64,000 nucleotides of DNA from assembly GCF_000219625.1 (NCBI RefSeq), contig NC_018206.1, positions 434,001-498,000 of the forward strand, in the 5' to 3' direction. The translations under genes and the position numbers were made by a program. Under the pieces are notes generated by a model. That model made no database searches. It was not told the origin of the DNA and saw only the letters and a list, made by a program, of their open reading frames with translations. The stretch comes from Zymoseptoria tritici IPO323. Its lineage: Eukaryota > Ascomycota > Dothideomycetes > Mycosphaerellales > Mycosphaerellaceae. Positions 32,682 to 44,612 of this stretch are shown here, piece after piece (position 1 is the stretch's first letter; every line of letters starts with the position of its first letter).

Positions 32682-33737
32682 ATGGCCTCCCAAACTCACA
32701 CACTCAGGTCATTCCACCTCAACCCAGATAGCCAAACGTTCACCCTCCAATCCACCAGCAAGTCCCTCCGTCCAACCTCCCTCCTGATCCGCACAACCCA
32801 TTCCGGCATCTGCTTCACGGATGTACATGCAAAATCTTCCGGCTGCGGTCTCGGGCACGAAGGAATCGGACATATCGTCTCCACTGGCTCCGCCATCTCC
32901 CACTTCCAATCCGGCGATCGAGTCGGTTGGGGCTGGCTACACTCTTCCTGCGGCCACTGCTCGACTTGTGTGAGCGGATATCGGCAGTACTGCTCCGAAG
33001 CACGGGGTTTCGCATTTTCAGACCAGGACCAGGGCGCATTCGGAGACTACCGAATCATCGATGCGGAGTTTGCGTATCGCATCCCAGAGGCAATCTCTTC
33101 GTTGCACGCCGCGCCTTTGATGTGTGCCGGTGCCTCTGTTTACGAAGCGCTCGACGCAGCGGGCACGAAGTCGCATGATCGAGTGGGTGTGGTCGGTATA
33201 GGCGGTCTGGGACATATGGCATGTCTCTTCGCCAGAGCAATGGGCTGCAGTGTGACTGCCATTTCAAACTCGCCGTCAAAACGAGCCGATGCGTTCAAGC
33301 TCGGTGCCGATGAGTTCCGCAAACTATCAGACTTGTCCACCGCCCATCGTTCTGACCATCTCTCTGCCGGGCAACGCCAAGACGATGGCAAGATCTCCAC
33401 CCTCCTCCTCACCTCCAACGCCACTCCTGACCTCGCCCTCCTGCTCCCACTCCTCGCTCGCCGTGCAACCATAATCCTCATGACGATCCAGCAAGACGCT
33501 CTGACGGTGCCGTATATGCCGTTCGTACTACCCGGCCATCGGCTCATCGCTTCGACCGAGGCATCGAGAGAAAATCACATCAGGATGCTGGAGTTTGCTG
33601 CGAGGAATGGCGTTGTGCCGTGGGTGGAGGAGTTTGAGATGAATGCAAAGGGTGTGGCGGACGCATTTGAGAGACTGGAAAGTGGGCAAATGAGGTATAG
33701 AGGTGTGCTGGTCAGAGGAGAGGACGGCGAGCTATGA
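32682..33737 (+). CDS. Zinc-dependent alcohol dehydrogenase (single exon)
   Basis: 351 residues from the ATG at 32682; the frame is open 38 codons further upstream, but that part looks like leader. It is a medium-chain dehydrogenase: catalytic zinc ligands C44 (GICFTD) and H59 (LGHEG), structural zinc cysteines C90, C93, C96 and C104, and the NAD(P) motif GIGGLGHMA. Between C44 and H59 only 14 residues remain where relatives have about 20-25, so the loop before GHE is shortened. GHE, the four-Cys lobe and the Rossmann part suggest a working enzyme. Substrate is unknown; the cinnamyl/yeast ADH-like group is closest by motif. Confidence 0.85.
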   Translation: MASQTHTLRSFHLNPDSQTFTLQSTSKSLRPTSLLIRTTHSGICFTDVHAKSSGCGLGHEGIGHIVSTGSAISHFQSGDRVGWGWLHSSCGHCSTCVSGYRQYCSEARGFAFSDQDQGAFGDYRIIDAEFAYRIPEAISSLHAAPLMCAGASVYEALDAAGTKSHDRVGVVGIGGLGHMACLFARAMGCSVTAISNSPSKRADAFKLGADEFRKLSDLSTAHRSDHLSAGQRQDDGKISTLLLTSNATPDLALLLPLLARRATIILMTIQQDALTVPYMPFVLPGHRLIASTEASRENHIRMLEFAARNGVVPWVEEFEMNAKGVADAFERLESGQMRYRGVLVRGEDGEL

Positions 33738-34086
33738 AAGATGTTTGACAATGCGCAGTGAGGATTCCGCCTATGTGACCGTCCCGCTAAATCGCAGAAG
33801 TCAGGCAACGCTTTGATGTACAATTCAGCAGCAGTATCGAGGGCAGGCGGAACTCGTTCGAGGCAGGGTGAGATCCTTCGACCAGCTTGGTAGTCGGAGC
33901 TCAGCGCCGAACCAAGACATGACACTCGGACTACACCCATACCTATACGCCTAATATCCAAGAACGAGCGTTTCACAAGCACAATACCAGAGAGGTTCAT
34001 ATACGATCCGAAGTCATGATAAAAGGTTCTGTGACCCGTCAAAAAGCCAACCTTTTCCTAATCCACGACCCTCCTCAAAACCCAAC
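33738..34086. other. Intergenic between convergent genes
   Basis: 349 bp, nothing supported. Confidence 0.5.
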
Positions 34087-36431
34087 TCAAGCCGCAAACC
34101 TCCTTCCCAACTCCCCACGCAACCCCTGTCCCTGCCTCTTCTCCCCATCATACCCCTCATCCCCACCATCATCCGCAAACCTCAACAACGGTTCAAAATG
34201 CGGCACATCCCTCCTCAACACCCACTTGTTGAAGTACCACGGCATCTTCTCGGTATAATACTTGGCATGCTCGCGATTGCCCACGTTAAATACGCTGTCG
34301 AGTTCCTCAAGAGTGCGATTCTTCGTTTCGGGTAGGAGGAAGTAGGCGAAGACCCAGCCGAAAATGTTCCAGGCGGCGTACCAGCCGAAAGCGCCGGTGG
34401 AGGTGAAGGCTGCTTCGAGGGCGGGCCAGGTGAGGGAGAGGATGAAGTTGAAGCCCTGCGGCGAAGTCAGTGATGTCAGGGAGGGGCAGGAGATGATAGG
34501 AGAAACTGACCCAAGTTGTAGCCGTCGCGAAACTCATGCCCACGTCGCGGATGTATAGCGGGAATGCTTCGGCGCTGTAGGTGAAGGGCACGGGACCCAT
34601 GCCGGGAGAGTATGCGGCCATGAAGACGTAGATGGCCGCGGCGACGCTTCCGAGTTGTGCTTGGGTGGGGATGAATTGAGGCTCGTCTTCGGAGGGATTG
34701 ATCGGGTTGTAGTCGGGATTTTCGCGGTTGGGTATGAGGAAGGAGAAGCCGCACCAGAACAGGCAGATGGCCATGATGGGGAAGGTCGTGAGGAGGAGAT
34801 TGCGGCGGCCAAATGTGTCGATTGTGTAGACGGCGGGAATGGCGAAGACGAAGTTGACTGTGTGGTACAAGTGTTAGCCGTGTCAAATGTCAGGCCGTGT
34901 GCCGTCTCCACTCACCCAGGCCTGTGCCCAATGATACCAGTAGTGCTTGGGACTGGCTGAAACCGGCAGTACGAAAGATCGAGGTAGAATAGTACGCGAT
35001 TACCTGGAAGTTTTCAGGGTTTTAGGATTAGCAAAGTTCGCGCTGCGTAAGTCGCATATTTTGCGAAGCACTTACATTCACCCCGCAGAATTGCTGCATG
35101 AACATAACGAAGAAGCTCGATTGGGCAGCCCGGCGGTTGCGCCGCACAGCGAAGAACTCTTTCCAAAGAGACTTGCCCTCTCGTTGGCTGGCCTCGACCT
35201 CGAGGAGCTTATAGGCGTAATACATGTCTCTCGCGGCTTGAAGCTTTGACATTCGCAGGCGATTCAAGGCCTCAAAGGCTTTGTCGAACTTGCCCTTCTC
35301 CATGTACCATCGAGGCGACTCAGGACATAGGTAGACTTGGATCATGACAATGAGAGGTGGGATCGAAGTGGATCCCAGCATCCATCGCCATTGCGAATTT
35401 GGGCCGAGGAAGTCGGTGTCCTGGAATGCCACGGAGACGACGAATCCAAGAGCGATGCCAAAAGCTGTCCACATCTGTGTGCAGTCGGTGTCAATTCAAG
35501 ATTCAAATGCCAATCAATGAAATGTTACTCACCTGCCACATCATGGTGAGAGCACCTGCAAAGCAAAGCGTATAATGTCAGCGGATGTCGTAGACAGTGT
35601 GGAATTCGCAAAGACCCCGGCGTCCGAGACAGTCTCGGGCACTGGAGACCTTCTGCATTACAATTTCTTACCACGAATCGTTTTCGGAGCCGACTCTGCG
35701 GCGTAGACGGGTGTGGTCGAGGACTTTGCACCAACAGCGAATCCAAGGAAGAATCGGGCAATGAGAAGATTGTACCACGAGTCTGCAGCAGCCATCCAGA
35801 TACCTGTAGCGAAGGAGATGAAGCAGGAGATGAAGATGGTCCCGCGGCGGCCGAATGCCTTGTTCAATGGGCGGTTGGTCCAGCATCCGATCGCAGCAGA
35901 AGCAAGATAAGGAGCGCCGTTGAGGAGGCCTCGCTGCCATACCGCCTCTGGAGGGATGTTGAAGTCTTCAAAGTAAAATTCTTGAGCCCCATTGACAGCG
36001 GTCTGGTCCATGCCTTGAACAATAGCGGAACCGGCACAAAGGATGACCAGAAAGTAGAGCTGGAAAGGCTGGCTCCATCGGTGAGTCGTTTCGCGACGGA
36101 GGAGCTCCTTCTCGTCCTCATTCAGCTGGTGGACAGATTCGAAGCCATTGTCTCGTTGAGCAACTCGCGAGAGGAGAGCTCCTTTGCGGAAGACCTCCCG
36201 CTCGTGCGACAGTCCGTGGGTATCGACGAAGACATCGACATCGGCCAGGATCTGCTCCTCGCTCATCCCAGTGAGAGGATTGGTGAGCAATGCAGCAACG
36301 CTGGCAGCGCGGGGAGGACCATTTGGGGCGTGATCGTTGGGTCCGGTGGATGATGATAGTTTGGACGGCGACCGACCATCTTGAGGCTCGATGTGGGCCG
36401 CAGCCTCTTCGTCTTTCCTGGGAGCCGCCAT
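34087..36431 (-). CDS. Major facilitator superfamily sugar transporter (6 exons)
   Basis: Model: 36431-35672, 35555-35533, 35474-35076, 35003-34916, 34857-34511, 34455-34087, giving 661 residues. A cytosolic N-terminus of about 125 residues with the FVDTHGLSHEREVFRKGALL block leads to 12 predicted membrane helices. Sugar-porter signatures are present: NRPLNKAFGRRGT between helices 2 and 3, PESPRWYMEKGK after helix 6, FGRRN after helix 8 and PETKNRTLEELD after helix 12. Exon 2 is only 23 nt (GALTMMWQ). All junctions are phase-consistent. Likely a plasma membrane proton symporter for a hexose, inositol or related compound; the substrate cannot be told from sequence. Confidence 0.92.
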
Positions 36432-37766
36432 GTCGAGCTGCTGTAAAGAGAGCGAGACGCACGGATCCAGAAGAGGACCAAAGATAAGAGGAAATGAGAG
36501 GCCAGAGTGAAAATGAAAGAGGATACTTGCCCATTTGTCTTGTCTGGGGCAGACTTCCTCCCCACGGACTCGCTACTCCACCAAAACAATGTGCCACCCA
36601 CGCGAGGATGCCATGGCGATGGCATGCTCACATGCGAGCTCTCTCCTCTGTCAACGTTGGCAGACGTGTGCCATGCACCTACGTGCTGAAAGCTGTGACT
36701 TCTTGCGGGCGTATGTACTGGCGCGATGACGTGAATGGGGTGAAGTCAAGAAATTGGCGTCCTTGGCTGCTACAGTTCACCAGAATTGAGCGTCGTAGGA
36801 ATCCTTGAAGCATCATACCACAGCCGCCAATGTCTTGTCTTTGAAGCCCCGCGCGACATTCTATGTTGGACTCTCGGTGAATAGGATGGCTCGAGCAGCA
36901 CCTGTGCTCCCCATGCAACAGTCATTCAGCTTGTTGGACGGGAGTCGCCCTCCGATGGGATCCCAGCTTGATATGCCCACTGCAATTTGAACCTTGTCTC
37001 GCAGCGCTGGAATATCTCGTTGATCGTATATTCGCAGTCGTTCTCGTACAGTATGTAGCAGAATGTAGGCGGACAGAAAAGGCTTCGTGTGCCACTCCAG
37101 AGTCTTGGTATGGGGCCGACCCACGTTGGCATGCAAGTCGAATCTTTATTACTGATGAGCACGCAGACTGCCGTACTTCCAATGAGCGACGTATATCATG
37201 CCTTGCTCGTCGCTGTCGTAATGGAGAAGGAGATGTATTTCGTTTAGCTGGCGTGTAGTGATGAAGAGGCAGGCGTTCATCAATCAGTCGTCGTCTCGGA
37301 TGTTGTTGCGAGTATATTGAATCACGGTTGATCACTGCTGAGCATGACTTGGCTCTTCCTTGCTTGGCTCTCCGCCGCCAATGCCGCCACCACCACCGAG
37401 TGCCTCTGCTTTCTCTCTTGTGCAGTCCGTCGATGCTGTCGAAGATGTCAAGCTCCGATATATCGTGTCGAGCGGTTTCGGGGTCATTCGCATTGAGCAC
37501 GACAAACACTTCAAGGAACTGAAAGTCCTTCCATCACTGCATCAGAAAAGGCAAATGCCTCAGGACCTCTGCACTCAGCATTGCGGCGCTGCAGACCGGG
37601 ACCAGCACCGTCGCTTCGGCAGGTCGATTCGAATGCGCCATCGGTAAGAAGGTGAGGCTGAACATCATCTGAGACTATGCAAAGCTCTCCGTTCGGGCTG
37701 AGCCGACATTTCATGCAACATCGCAGGGTCTGTCCCATCAGACACCACAGCGGATCCTCACGCTCA
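36432..37766. other. Intergenic, 1.3 kb
   Basis: Many short overlapping frames on both strands without motifs. Left part is the transporter promoter. Confidence 0.45.
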
Positions 37767-38201
37767 TCACGCGTGATGGTACAGAACAGCACCCGCCAGC
37801 GCAGCAATCGCAAGTCCAGGCCCGGCGTGGAACAATCCGCCCTTTCTGTCTCCAGCACGAGCCAGGAACAGCCCGTCGGTCCCGGCGACGAGAACCCCAA
37901 TGACGGCAAGCACGGTCGCCGCTTCGATGTATTTGTGTTGGTAGTTGAAGATCATGAGTAAAATACCCGTCCCGAGCTGGCGGACTCCCATGAGGCAAAT
38001 GTACGAGTCCGCAAAGTTCGTGATGGATGAGGGCGTACCATTCTTGCTCGGCTTGAGTTGTGATGCGCTTGAGGAGACGATAGGTAGACCAAAGGATTTG
38101 GAGAAGCCATGAGGGTCGATGAGTGCTTGGAGACCTGTGCCTACAGCTGCGAAGGAGAAGATGATGCTCACGGCTTTGAAGCTTGGGAGAAGGTAGGCCA
38201 T
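37767..38201 (-). CDS. DUF4267-like small membrane protein
   Basis: 144 residues from the ATG at 38201 (MAYLLPSF); the frame is open further upstream but without coding look. Four hydrophobic segments are seen (about 8-28, 68-90, 95-112, 122-140). Family-like stretches are GLQALIDPHGFSKSFGLP and LMGVRQLGTGILLMIF. Proteins of this fungal group are predicted integral membrane proteins with no assigned role. Confidence 0.75.
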   Translation of the reverse strand: MAYLLPSFKAVSIIFSFAAVGTGLQALIDPHGFSKSFGLPIVSSSASQLKPSKNGTPSSITNFADSYICLMGVRQLGTGILLMIFNYQHKYIEAATVLAVIGVLVAGTDGLFLARAGDRKGGLFHAGPGLAIAALAGAVLYHHA

Positions 38202-39266
38202 TGTCTGATCGTTGTTGTAGGTCGGTGAGGGAGTCGAAGAATCTGAGATCCACGGTGAGTATGGGCGTATCACTCAGCACGTGCGTTCTTGCCAGCACCG
38301 CACCGGCGTTTCTTTCTCGTCGCTTTGTTCCTTAACCTCTCGTCCATCATGGCCCTTTCACACGTTGATCGTCTTTCCGAACACGATTGTCTATCCTTCA
38401 TGGCGTCTCGGCTCGAAGTATAGCACTGGCAGTACGACTGAGATGGAACCACGTGCTCCGAGCGATCAACATGCTGCCGAGCGACTGGCAAGACCTCAAC
38501 GGAGCGAGTCTCGGACGCGTGTAACAAGAGGATCAAGAAATCTTGCCGTGGTACTGTCGGATGCCACCGCCGTTCGTTACCCACATCTACCCGCCGAGAC
38601 CTAGCATACAGAATGTTGATTCGCTCTTCCTCGATAGTGGGTTCTCTCGTCGAATAGACTCGAATACCGACGACACTTATCCCAGAACAGATCAGGCTAT
38701 CAACGAGTTTCATGCCTTGTTGGAGTATATGCAGCTTACTCAGAAAGGCTAGTAACGAACGGATAGAGAGTAATACGACGCCGCTGTGTCCCTCGATGAT
38801 ATTCGAGACTGCTACAGCTTTTGATCGAGGTCTCAAGTTTGAGCTCAGCAAGACCAGAAGGCCACAAGACGGTACCAGTGGCTTGATACATTCCGTCTCG
38901 CCTCAACGCTGGCAGTCTTTTCCGAGCTGTTGCTCGCTTGTCAAGATCTTCGTCGTTTCCAAGAGTGCGATATGGCTGATTTCTCAGCACGCAGTTTCGA
39001 AAGTCCGAAAGCCCAGCCAAGCGCCCGGGGCAGCAACACTTCCACTTTCCATACGTCTTCACACAGCGACGTACAGTGAGGTTGCGACACATCGCACTAT
39101 CTAAGATGACGAAGCAGCATCTGTTGATTTCTCAGCCCGCAGATGCGCGACACCGATGTCCCATGGAATGGTGCTCCGTTGATTGGTATAAAGACAAATA
39201 CGCAGCCGAGTTGTGGATGCTGCAAGTGCCAGAATATCCCAACAACATCACATCACTACATTCGCC
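38202..39266. other. Intergenic, 1.1 kb
   Basis: Divergent 5' regions of the DUF4267-like and NmrA-like genes. No other feature supported. Confidence 0.45.
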
Positions 39267-40116
39267 ATGGAGACAGTGCTCATCATCGGTTCAACCGGCA
39301 ACATCGGCGTGGCCGCTGTGACAGCTGCCCTGCGGTCAAATCGCGACGTCCTTGCAGTTGTTCGCAACCAGGAATCTGCCGGCCGGCTCGTCAAACACAT
39401 TACCTCAACCGGCATTGTGACCCCGGAGGAAGCAGAAAGACGTATCACTGTCGCCGAAGCAGACGTGATATCACAGACTGGCGTCAAGGCAGTGGTCGAC
39501 CGAGTACGAGCCGGCACTCTGCCGGCTTTTCATCACGTCTGGTCCAGCGGTAAGTCGTGCGGTCAGAGACTTGTTGTAGGACTCAGTACTGACAGTATCG
39601 TTGTAGTTGGCGGCGATTATGTCGCCACACCATTGCTGGAGATCACTCTCAGCCAGATGCGACACAACTTCAACGCCTCCTTCGAAGCCAACTTCTGTAC
39701 GTACTATACTTGAATTCGACGACTGCGACATTGCTGACCTTTTCGCAGTCGCTTACCAAGCCACCATGCCTTACCTCCTGGAGCAGAACAGTCCAGTCAG
39801 CACATGGACCTCCTGCACCGGATCCCAAGGCGAGCTTGCAATGATGCCAGTGCCCGCTATGCCCCAAGGTGCTCTGTTCTCTTTCGCGACCGCTGCTTCG
39901 CGGGAGAACGAGGCCACCAATGTGCGGTTCAACGAAGTCTACTTGGCCTTCCGAGTCGAAGTCGATGAGCAAGCTGTTCAGCACGGCGTGACCAAGGCAT
40001 CGGATTTCGCGAAGGTTTACGAGATGCTACTGGCCGACTCGAGTGTGCGAAGCTCGAGGGTCAGAGTGGAGAGTGTAGCGGATATTGAGACGCTGAGATG
40101 TCAGAAGAAGTTTTAA
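39267..40116 (+). CDS. NmrA-like/SDR family oxidoreductase, short (3 exons)
   Basis: Model: 39267-39549, 39607-39696, 39749-40116, giving 246 residues. The N-terminus VLIIGSTGNIGVAAVTAAL carries the GxxGxxG dinucleotide-binding motif of atypical short-chain dehydrogenases. The middle MRHNFNASFEANF and FAYQATMPYL resemble the helix that normally holds the YxxxK pair, but the catalytic Tyr-Lys is not obvious. It may be a regulator-type or divergent member. Both introns (57 and 52 nt) are phase-consistent. Substrate and role unknown. Confidence 0.75.
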
Positions 40117-40177
40117 TGCCATAGCCTTCCATGCATCAAACCAGATCTGTGACGAGTTCACCACACGCAATGGGCCT

Positions 40178-42815
40178 TTACCACAGCTTCAAGTAGGAGA
40201 GCCAGCCGCCAGAACTGTTCCTTGCCACTGCATCGCACAACACCTGCGCTTCAGCAGGCCCACACACCTTCGTCAATATTTGTGCCATGGACAATTCTTT
40301 TCTTTGCCGGATTGTCTCACGGTACTTAGAAGTCTCTTTGAAAGACTCATCAGATACTATGCACCTCTCCACGTTCAAAGCACCATGTTTGATCAGCGAC
40401 TGTGCAATGCCAGAATCGTGGATTTCGACGTCGTACAAAAAAGCAAGATACATGTGCCAAACGGAACGATCGTTGTATGTGATGATGGACTGATTTGGGC
40501 TACAGCCCAGTTCCAGCAGCAAGTCCACCGTCCTTTGGTCGGGATGCTGGCTCGTTCTCGGTAGCATCCTGTCTTGTTCGTGAAACCGCAACGCGTAGTC
40601 CAGATATGGCCTCCCTCGTTTGTTAGCGAGGAGAGACGGACGAGCATTGAGCCTCTCCGTGACTTGAATATGAAGGCCAAATTCAATGAGGTGACCTATC
40701 AAATCTCGCTGACCATGTTCGGAAGTGCTGTTAAAAGCATTCACTTGCGCTGTCTCTTTAACGCAATTGGTCCAGTGTCTGGACTTCCCGGACTTGACAG
40801 AATGGCCATGACCCGATCCAGCTCATCGATGAGCTTGGATGTTTGAGTCTGATCCCTGACGGCAGACGCATGCGACAGCATTGTCTTTGCCCAGTGAAGA
40901 GTGGCGTCGGAACTCTCTGCATCTGATTTTTTGATGAGTGACACGTACGTGGCGACCAAGGTCGCTTCAGGATCAAAGTCAACCCCAGCTCGCTCGTCCA
41001 GTTTCGCCGACACCGATGATTCCAGCAGAAAGTCTTGCACGCTACGATGCAGAAATTCAATGGGATAGAATGTCGCCCTGCCCGTTTCGTGCCCTTCTGT
41101 TGTGTACGGCTGTCCTACGGAAAGAAGATCTTGACAACGTCCATTTATCTGAGCACGAACTCTTTCGACTGAAGCTTGATTGCTCCAGTCGAATGTCGTG
41201 TCCACTTCCACAGAAATTGCCAGCTCTACAGGACGGTCATGGATGATGACCTCGATCGCCGGTGTCGGTAGAGGTTGCCTCGCCAGCATGCAGGTCCTGA
41301 ATATCCTAGCTGTGTCTTTGCGGTAAAACTTGTCTTTCCAGATGCGGTCAAATATTTGCTCGAAATAGTCGTTCAGCTCTACTCAAGTCATTAGTGAAGC
41401 ACCACAATGCCAGATGAGCAGACGGCTGACCGTCGGGTATACTTCTCAACCTCTCACGAAGCATGTTCATGCTGTCATGGTGTCGTAGTCCTGGTAGAAG
41501 CTCTTTATGGATCACCAGGGAGACCCACAGAAACACACCTTGTGCTTTATCGATGATGTCGGTGATCAGTTGTTGCAAACCGTCTCTTCCGCCTTGCATG
41601 GAGAGCATCCTCGGCCCAAGTTCCTTGTGGACGACCTTTTCGATATCTTTAATGGTGTGCAGATGGAGCTGCAGTGTGTGCCGATCATTGATACCAGTTG
41701 CGAACGATTCGAGGAAGATCTGCCATGGCCTGCTAGAGGCACAGATCTTCACGGATTTGCAACCACTCAGATCTTGCAGCAACTGCACCACTTCGTCATG
41801 CTCGCCATCGTACTCGTCGAGACCATCAATAAAAAAGCAAAAGCACGAAGTCTTGCCGTCAAGCTCGAACGGAATCGTGGCCAACTTGGTAATGCACTTC
41901 CGAAGCTCTGACAATGTCCAAGTGGTCAATCGGGTGTCTCTGCCACGCAGTTCCTCGTTCCACCGGGATTCACAAGTCAGCTCCATGAGCGCTGGCCGTT
42001 GCTCGAAGACGTCATGCAGTAGGGACCTGAGCGTGCCCTCGTATGATTTCTGGACTGGAGTGCCAAGATACCAGAAGAAATGCGTCCCAATGACGAGATC
42101 GCGTCCATTTGCCCAATCCTTCAAGGCAGCCTTTGTGTTTGGGTGGTCGGAGATGTGCTTCATGAGTGTAGACTTCCCGCAGCCTGGCTTGCCGGTGATC
42201 CAGTACAGACCATCTCTATGCTTCAACCACTGCAGAAAGTACACCGGGGAGTTCGAGCTCGACCCATCGGCGAAAATCCAATCGTATGTGCCAGTCTCTG
42301 CCATTTTGATACCATCCCATCTTCTGCGCAACTCGTCATACCGTAAGCTAGCCAAGATGTCCTCTTGCGGTAAAAGGCTTCCGGCTGAGTTCCAGACTGT
42401 TTCCAGGATTCGAGGCAAGTCGTGAACCTGCTTCTTGGAGATCGCATCAAGCAGATCGCTCTTAAGGCCGACTATCTGCGACAAGAGTTGAGAGGTCGAG
42501 TCGATCTGTCGTTGTTCAATCCGCGCAAGGGTGCTGGCCAAAGCATATTGTTTGTCACTGGCAGCCCGCCTTGTCAACACACTTTCATTCTTTACAGCCG
42601 GACAGGCATACCGAGACTTACCTGACAAACCTCAAAAGCTGTTCATTGCATTGCCTGCGTAGAGCTTCCAGCCTTTTCACTTTTCTCAAGATCTCGGACT
42701 CTCGTTGTTCACTCTTGAAGGTTGTCTTGACGGTCTTCCACGCTGTGGGCTGGCCCTTCGTTCGGACTTTGTCTAAGATGGCCAGAATCTCGCCGCCGAG
42801 CTTCTGGCATTCCAT
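40178..42815 (-). CDS. NACHT-domain NLR-like (STAND) protein, N-terminus uncertain (4 exons)
   Basis: Model: 42815-42622, 42569-41431, 41378-40794, 40749-40178, giving 829 residues. A helical N-terminal part (MECQKLGGEILAILDKV) precedes the NTPase. Walker A is GKPGCGKSTLMK, Walker B FCFFIDGLDEYDG, and the sensor-like ICASSRPW lies downstream. A helical middle (VFLWVSLVIHKELLPGL) and a weakly repeat-like C-terminus (VDLLLELGCSPNQS, SLIKHGAL) suggest degenerate ankyrin repeats. Fungal relatives act in non-self recognition and programmed cell death. The usual first ~70 residues are not found. An acceptor-like CCGGAG at about 42857 continues in frame upstream of the ATG, so either a first exon is missed or the gene is 5'-truncated. 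The 44-nt last intron is the weakest junction. Confidence 0.7.
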
Positions 42816-43045
42816 AGCGATCTGTTGTAGCGCCTTTTCTCCGCTATCCAGAGAGACCTCCGGTTAAGCTATCGGCAATGATCATATTCTGCGAGCGGCC
42901 AAGGAATATCTCTAACTGATGTGACCGCCGCTGATAGGCTGACCTAGATATCGCGGATAACCACAATTGCCACTTCAACCAGAATCCCTCCACCCGCTCC
43001 GTTGCAAAGCCCAGTACCTTGCCCTCCACGGCTCATCGATGCTGC

Positions 43046-44612
43046 TCACACATAGATGTAGCAAAACGGTCCTTCAGTCGTGCTCATGGCATCTCGGACC
43101 TTGATTCCTTGGAAAGCGTCGTTGACACCTACATCGATGATGTCGTCCAGTGTAGCATTGCGACTTGGTGGCATATTGCGATACGTGATGGTGCCGGCGA
43201 TGGTATTCGTCCGTTTCTCGATGTCAAGGTTTTGCCAGATGGCCCTGATTTTGTTAGTGATGCACAGGCGGAGTATTATCGATGCAGGGAAGAGAATTGG
43301 CCCAGACCGAGAATGGACCTCGATAGACCTTGCGAGAAGAGGGACCGGGGAGGACTCACCAGACGCGATCTGTGGAAAACTTATGGTTAGCAAAGCGTCC
43401 AGCACACCGCTCGAAAGAATCTGGAACATACCGATCATTGCGTGATGCGAGAAAAACCTCAAAAGGCAAAAGGGTTAGCGCGGAAGCTCAAACATTTGAT
43501 TCGAACCAAGTTCGACGACTGCATAGTAGTCCTGACCAGGGCTTGAATCTCCTCTCGTCAGACCAACGAAAGGGGAAGAGGAGCACTTACCACGGATGCG
43601 CAGGACTAGCAAAGAAGTCCGCAATCGGATCACTCCCTACCATGAGATGCCCGGACGTATGCACTCCATAAAAGGGCTGCTGCCCCTCTTTTATGAAGCC
43701 CTGCATTTCGTCCTGGAAATCTCCGATGTTATCGTTGCCCAGAATTAACTTCGTCGTATTCGCATCACTCGCTCCCCTCGCCAACTCTACGCTCAGATCC
43801 GTGCGTATGCACCGGGGATTATAACCCAAACCATCAGTTCTCGGGTTCGGAGGCGACACATTGTCGCCGATGCCGCTCATTCCGAGGGGTCCGAGGTGCA
43901 CGCGGAGAGAGGCGAATGCTCCCTGGGATATGCATCCGCCGCCAGGCCCAGAATTTAAATTCAAAGGTGGCGGACCGGGGAGAGTGATCTGCGGATGGGG
44001 AGATAAAGGGGCGCCGTTGTTGCTGAAGGAGTCTGCACCGCCGGAGAAGATGGGGGCGCCGATGACGGAGTTGGTGTAGCGGCCCCAGGAGACGTAGGGT
44101 AGGGAGCCGTTGTAGTTACATTCCTCTCGTAGGGCGGTTTCCCATTTCTGAAGGAAATAGCGGTGAAAAGGAAGGAAGAGGCCCTGCAGATTTTCCGATT
44201 AGCGAGTGGGCTACGATTGAGATGGTGTGAGGTGTACCGAGCCGTGGACGCTGTGGGTCAGGTTGATGTGTGTGACTGTGAAGTCGTCGATACGATTCCG
44301 CGCGCCGGGGACGTCGACGGGGTTGCTCAAGGAGGGGAGGGTACTCATGCATTGGACGGCGGAGATGTAGGCAAGCTTTTGCTGTGTGGTCAAGGAGTCC
44401 CATTCTTGGCGGCGGGAGGCTGTTTCCAGGGTGCAGGTCGTTGAGGCGTTTGTACGATGAGCTGCCTTGTAAACCGCGAGGTTGGCAAGGCCTTGTGCTG
44501 CCAATGCATCGGTGCCGTCAGTTGGCCCAGGAATCCATTTGCTGCCGTCTTTCCAAGCGACGACAGTTGACGCGAGCATTGTCAACGCCCAGACGGACCA
44601 CATCTTCGCCAT
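43046..44612 (-). CDS. Tyrosinase (secreted polyphenol oxidase-like, 5 exons)
   Basis: Model: 44612-44238, 44183-43591, 43457-43432, 43369-43360, 43244-43046, giving 400 residues. A signal peptide (MWSVWALTMLASTVVA) is followed by a tyrosinase copper core. The CuA site has H115/H120/H123 with FHRYFLQKWE (H132). The CuB site has H300 and H304 (GVHTSGH) and FFSHHAMIDRVW (H327/H328). The protein ends with NTIAGTITYRNMPP and GPFCYIYV, both typical of the fungal secreted subgroup. Exon 4 is a 10-nt microexon supplying the conserved D-R-V part of HxxxDRxW. Such enzymes oxidise phenols to quinones with O2. Cys pairs suggest disulfides. Confidence 0.9.
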
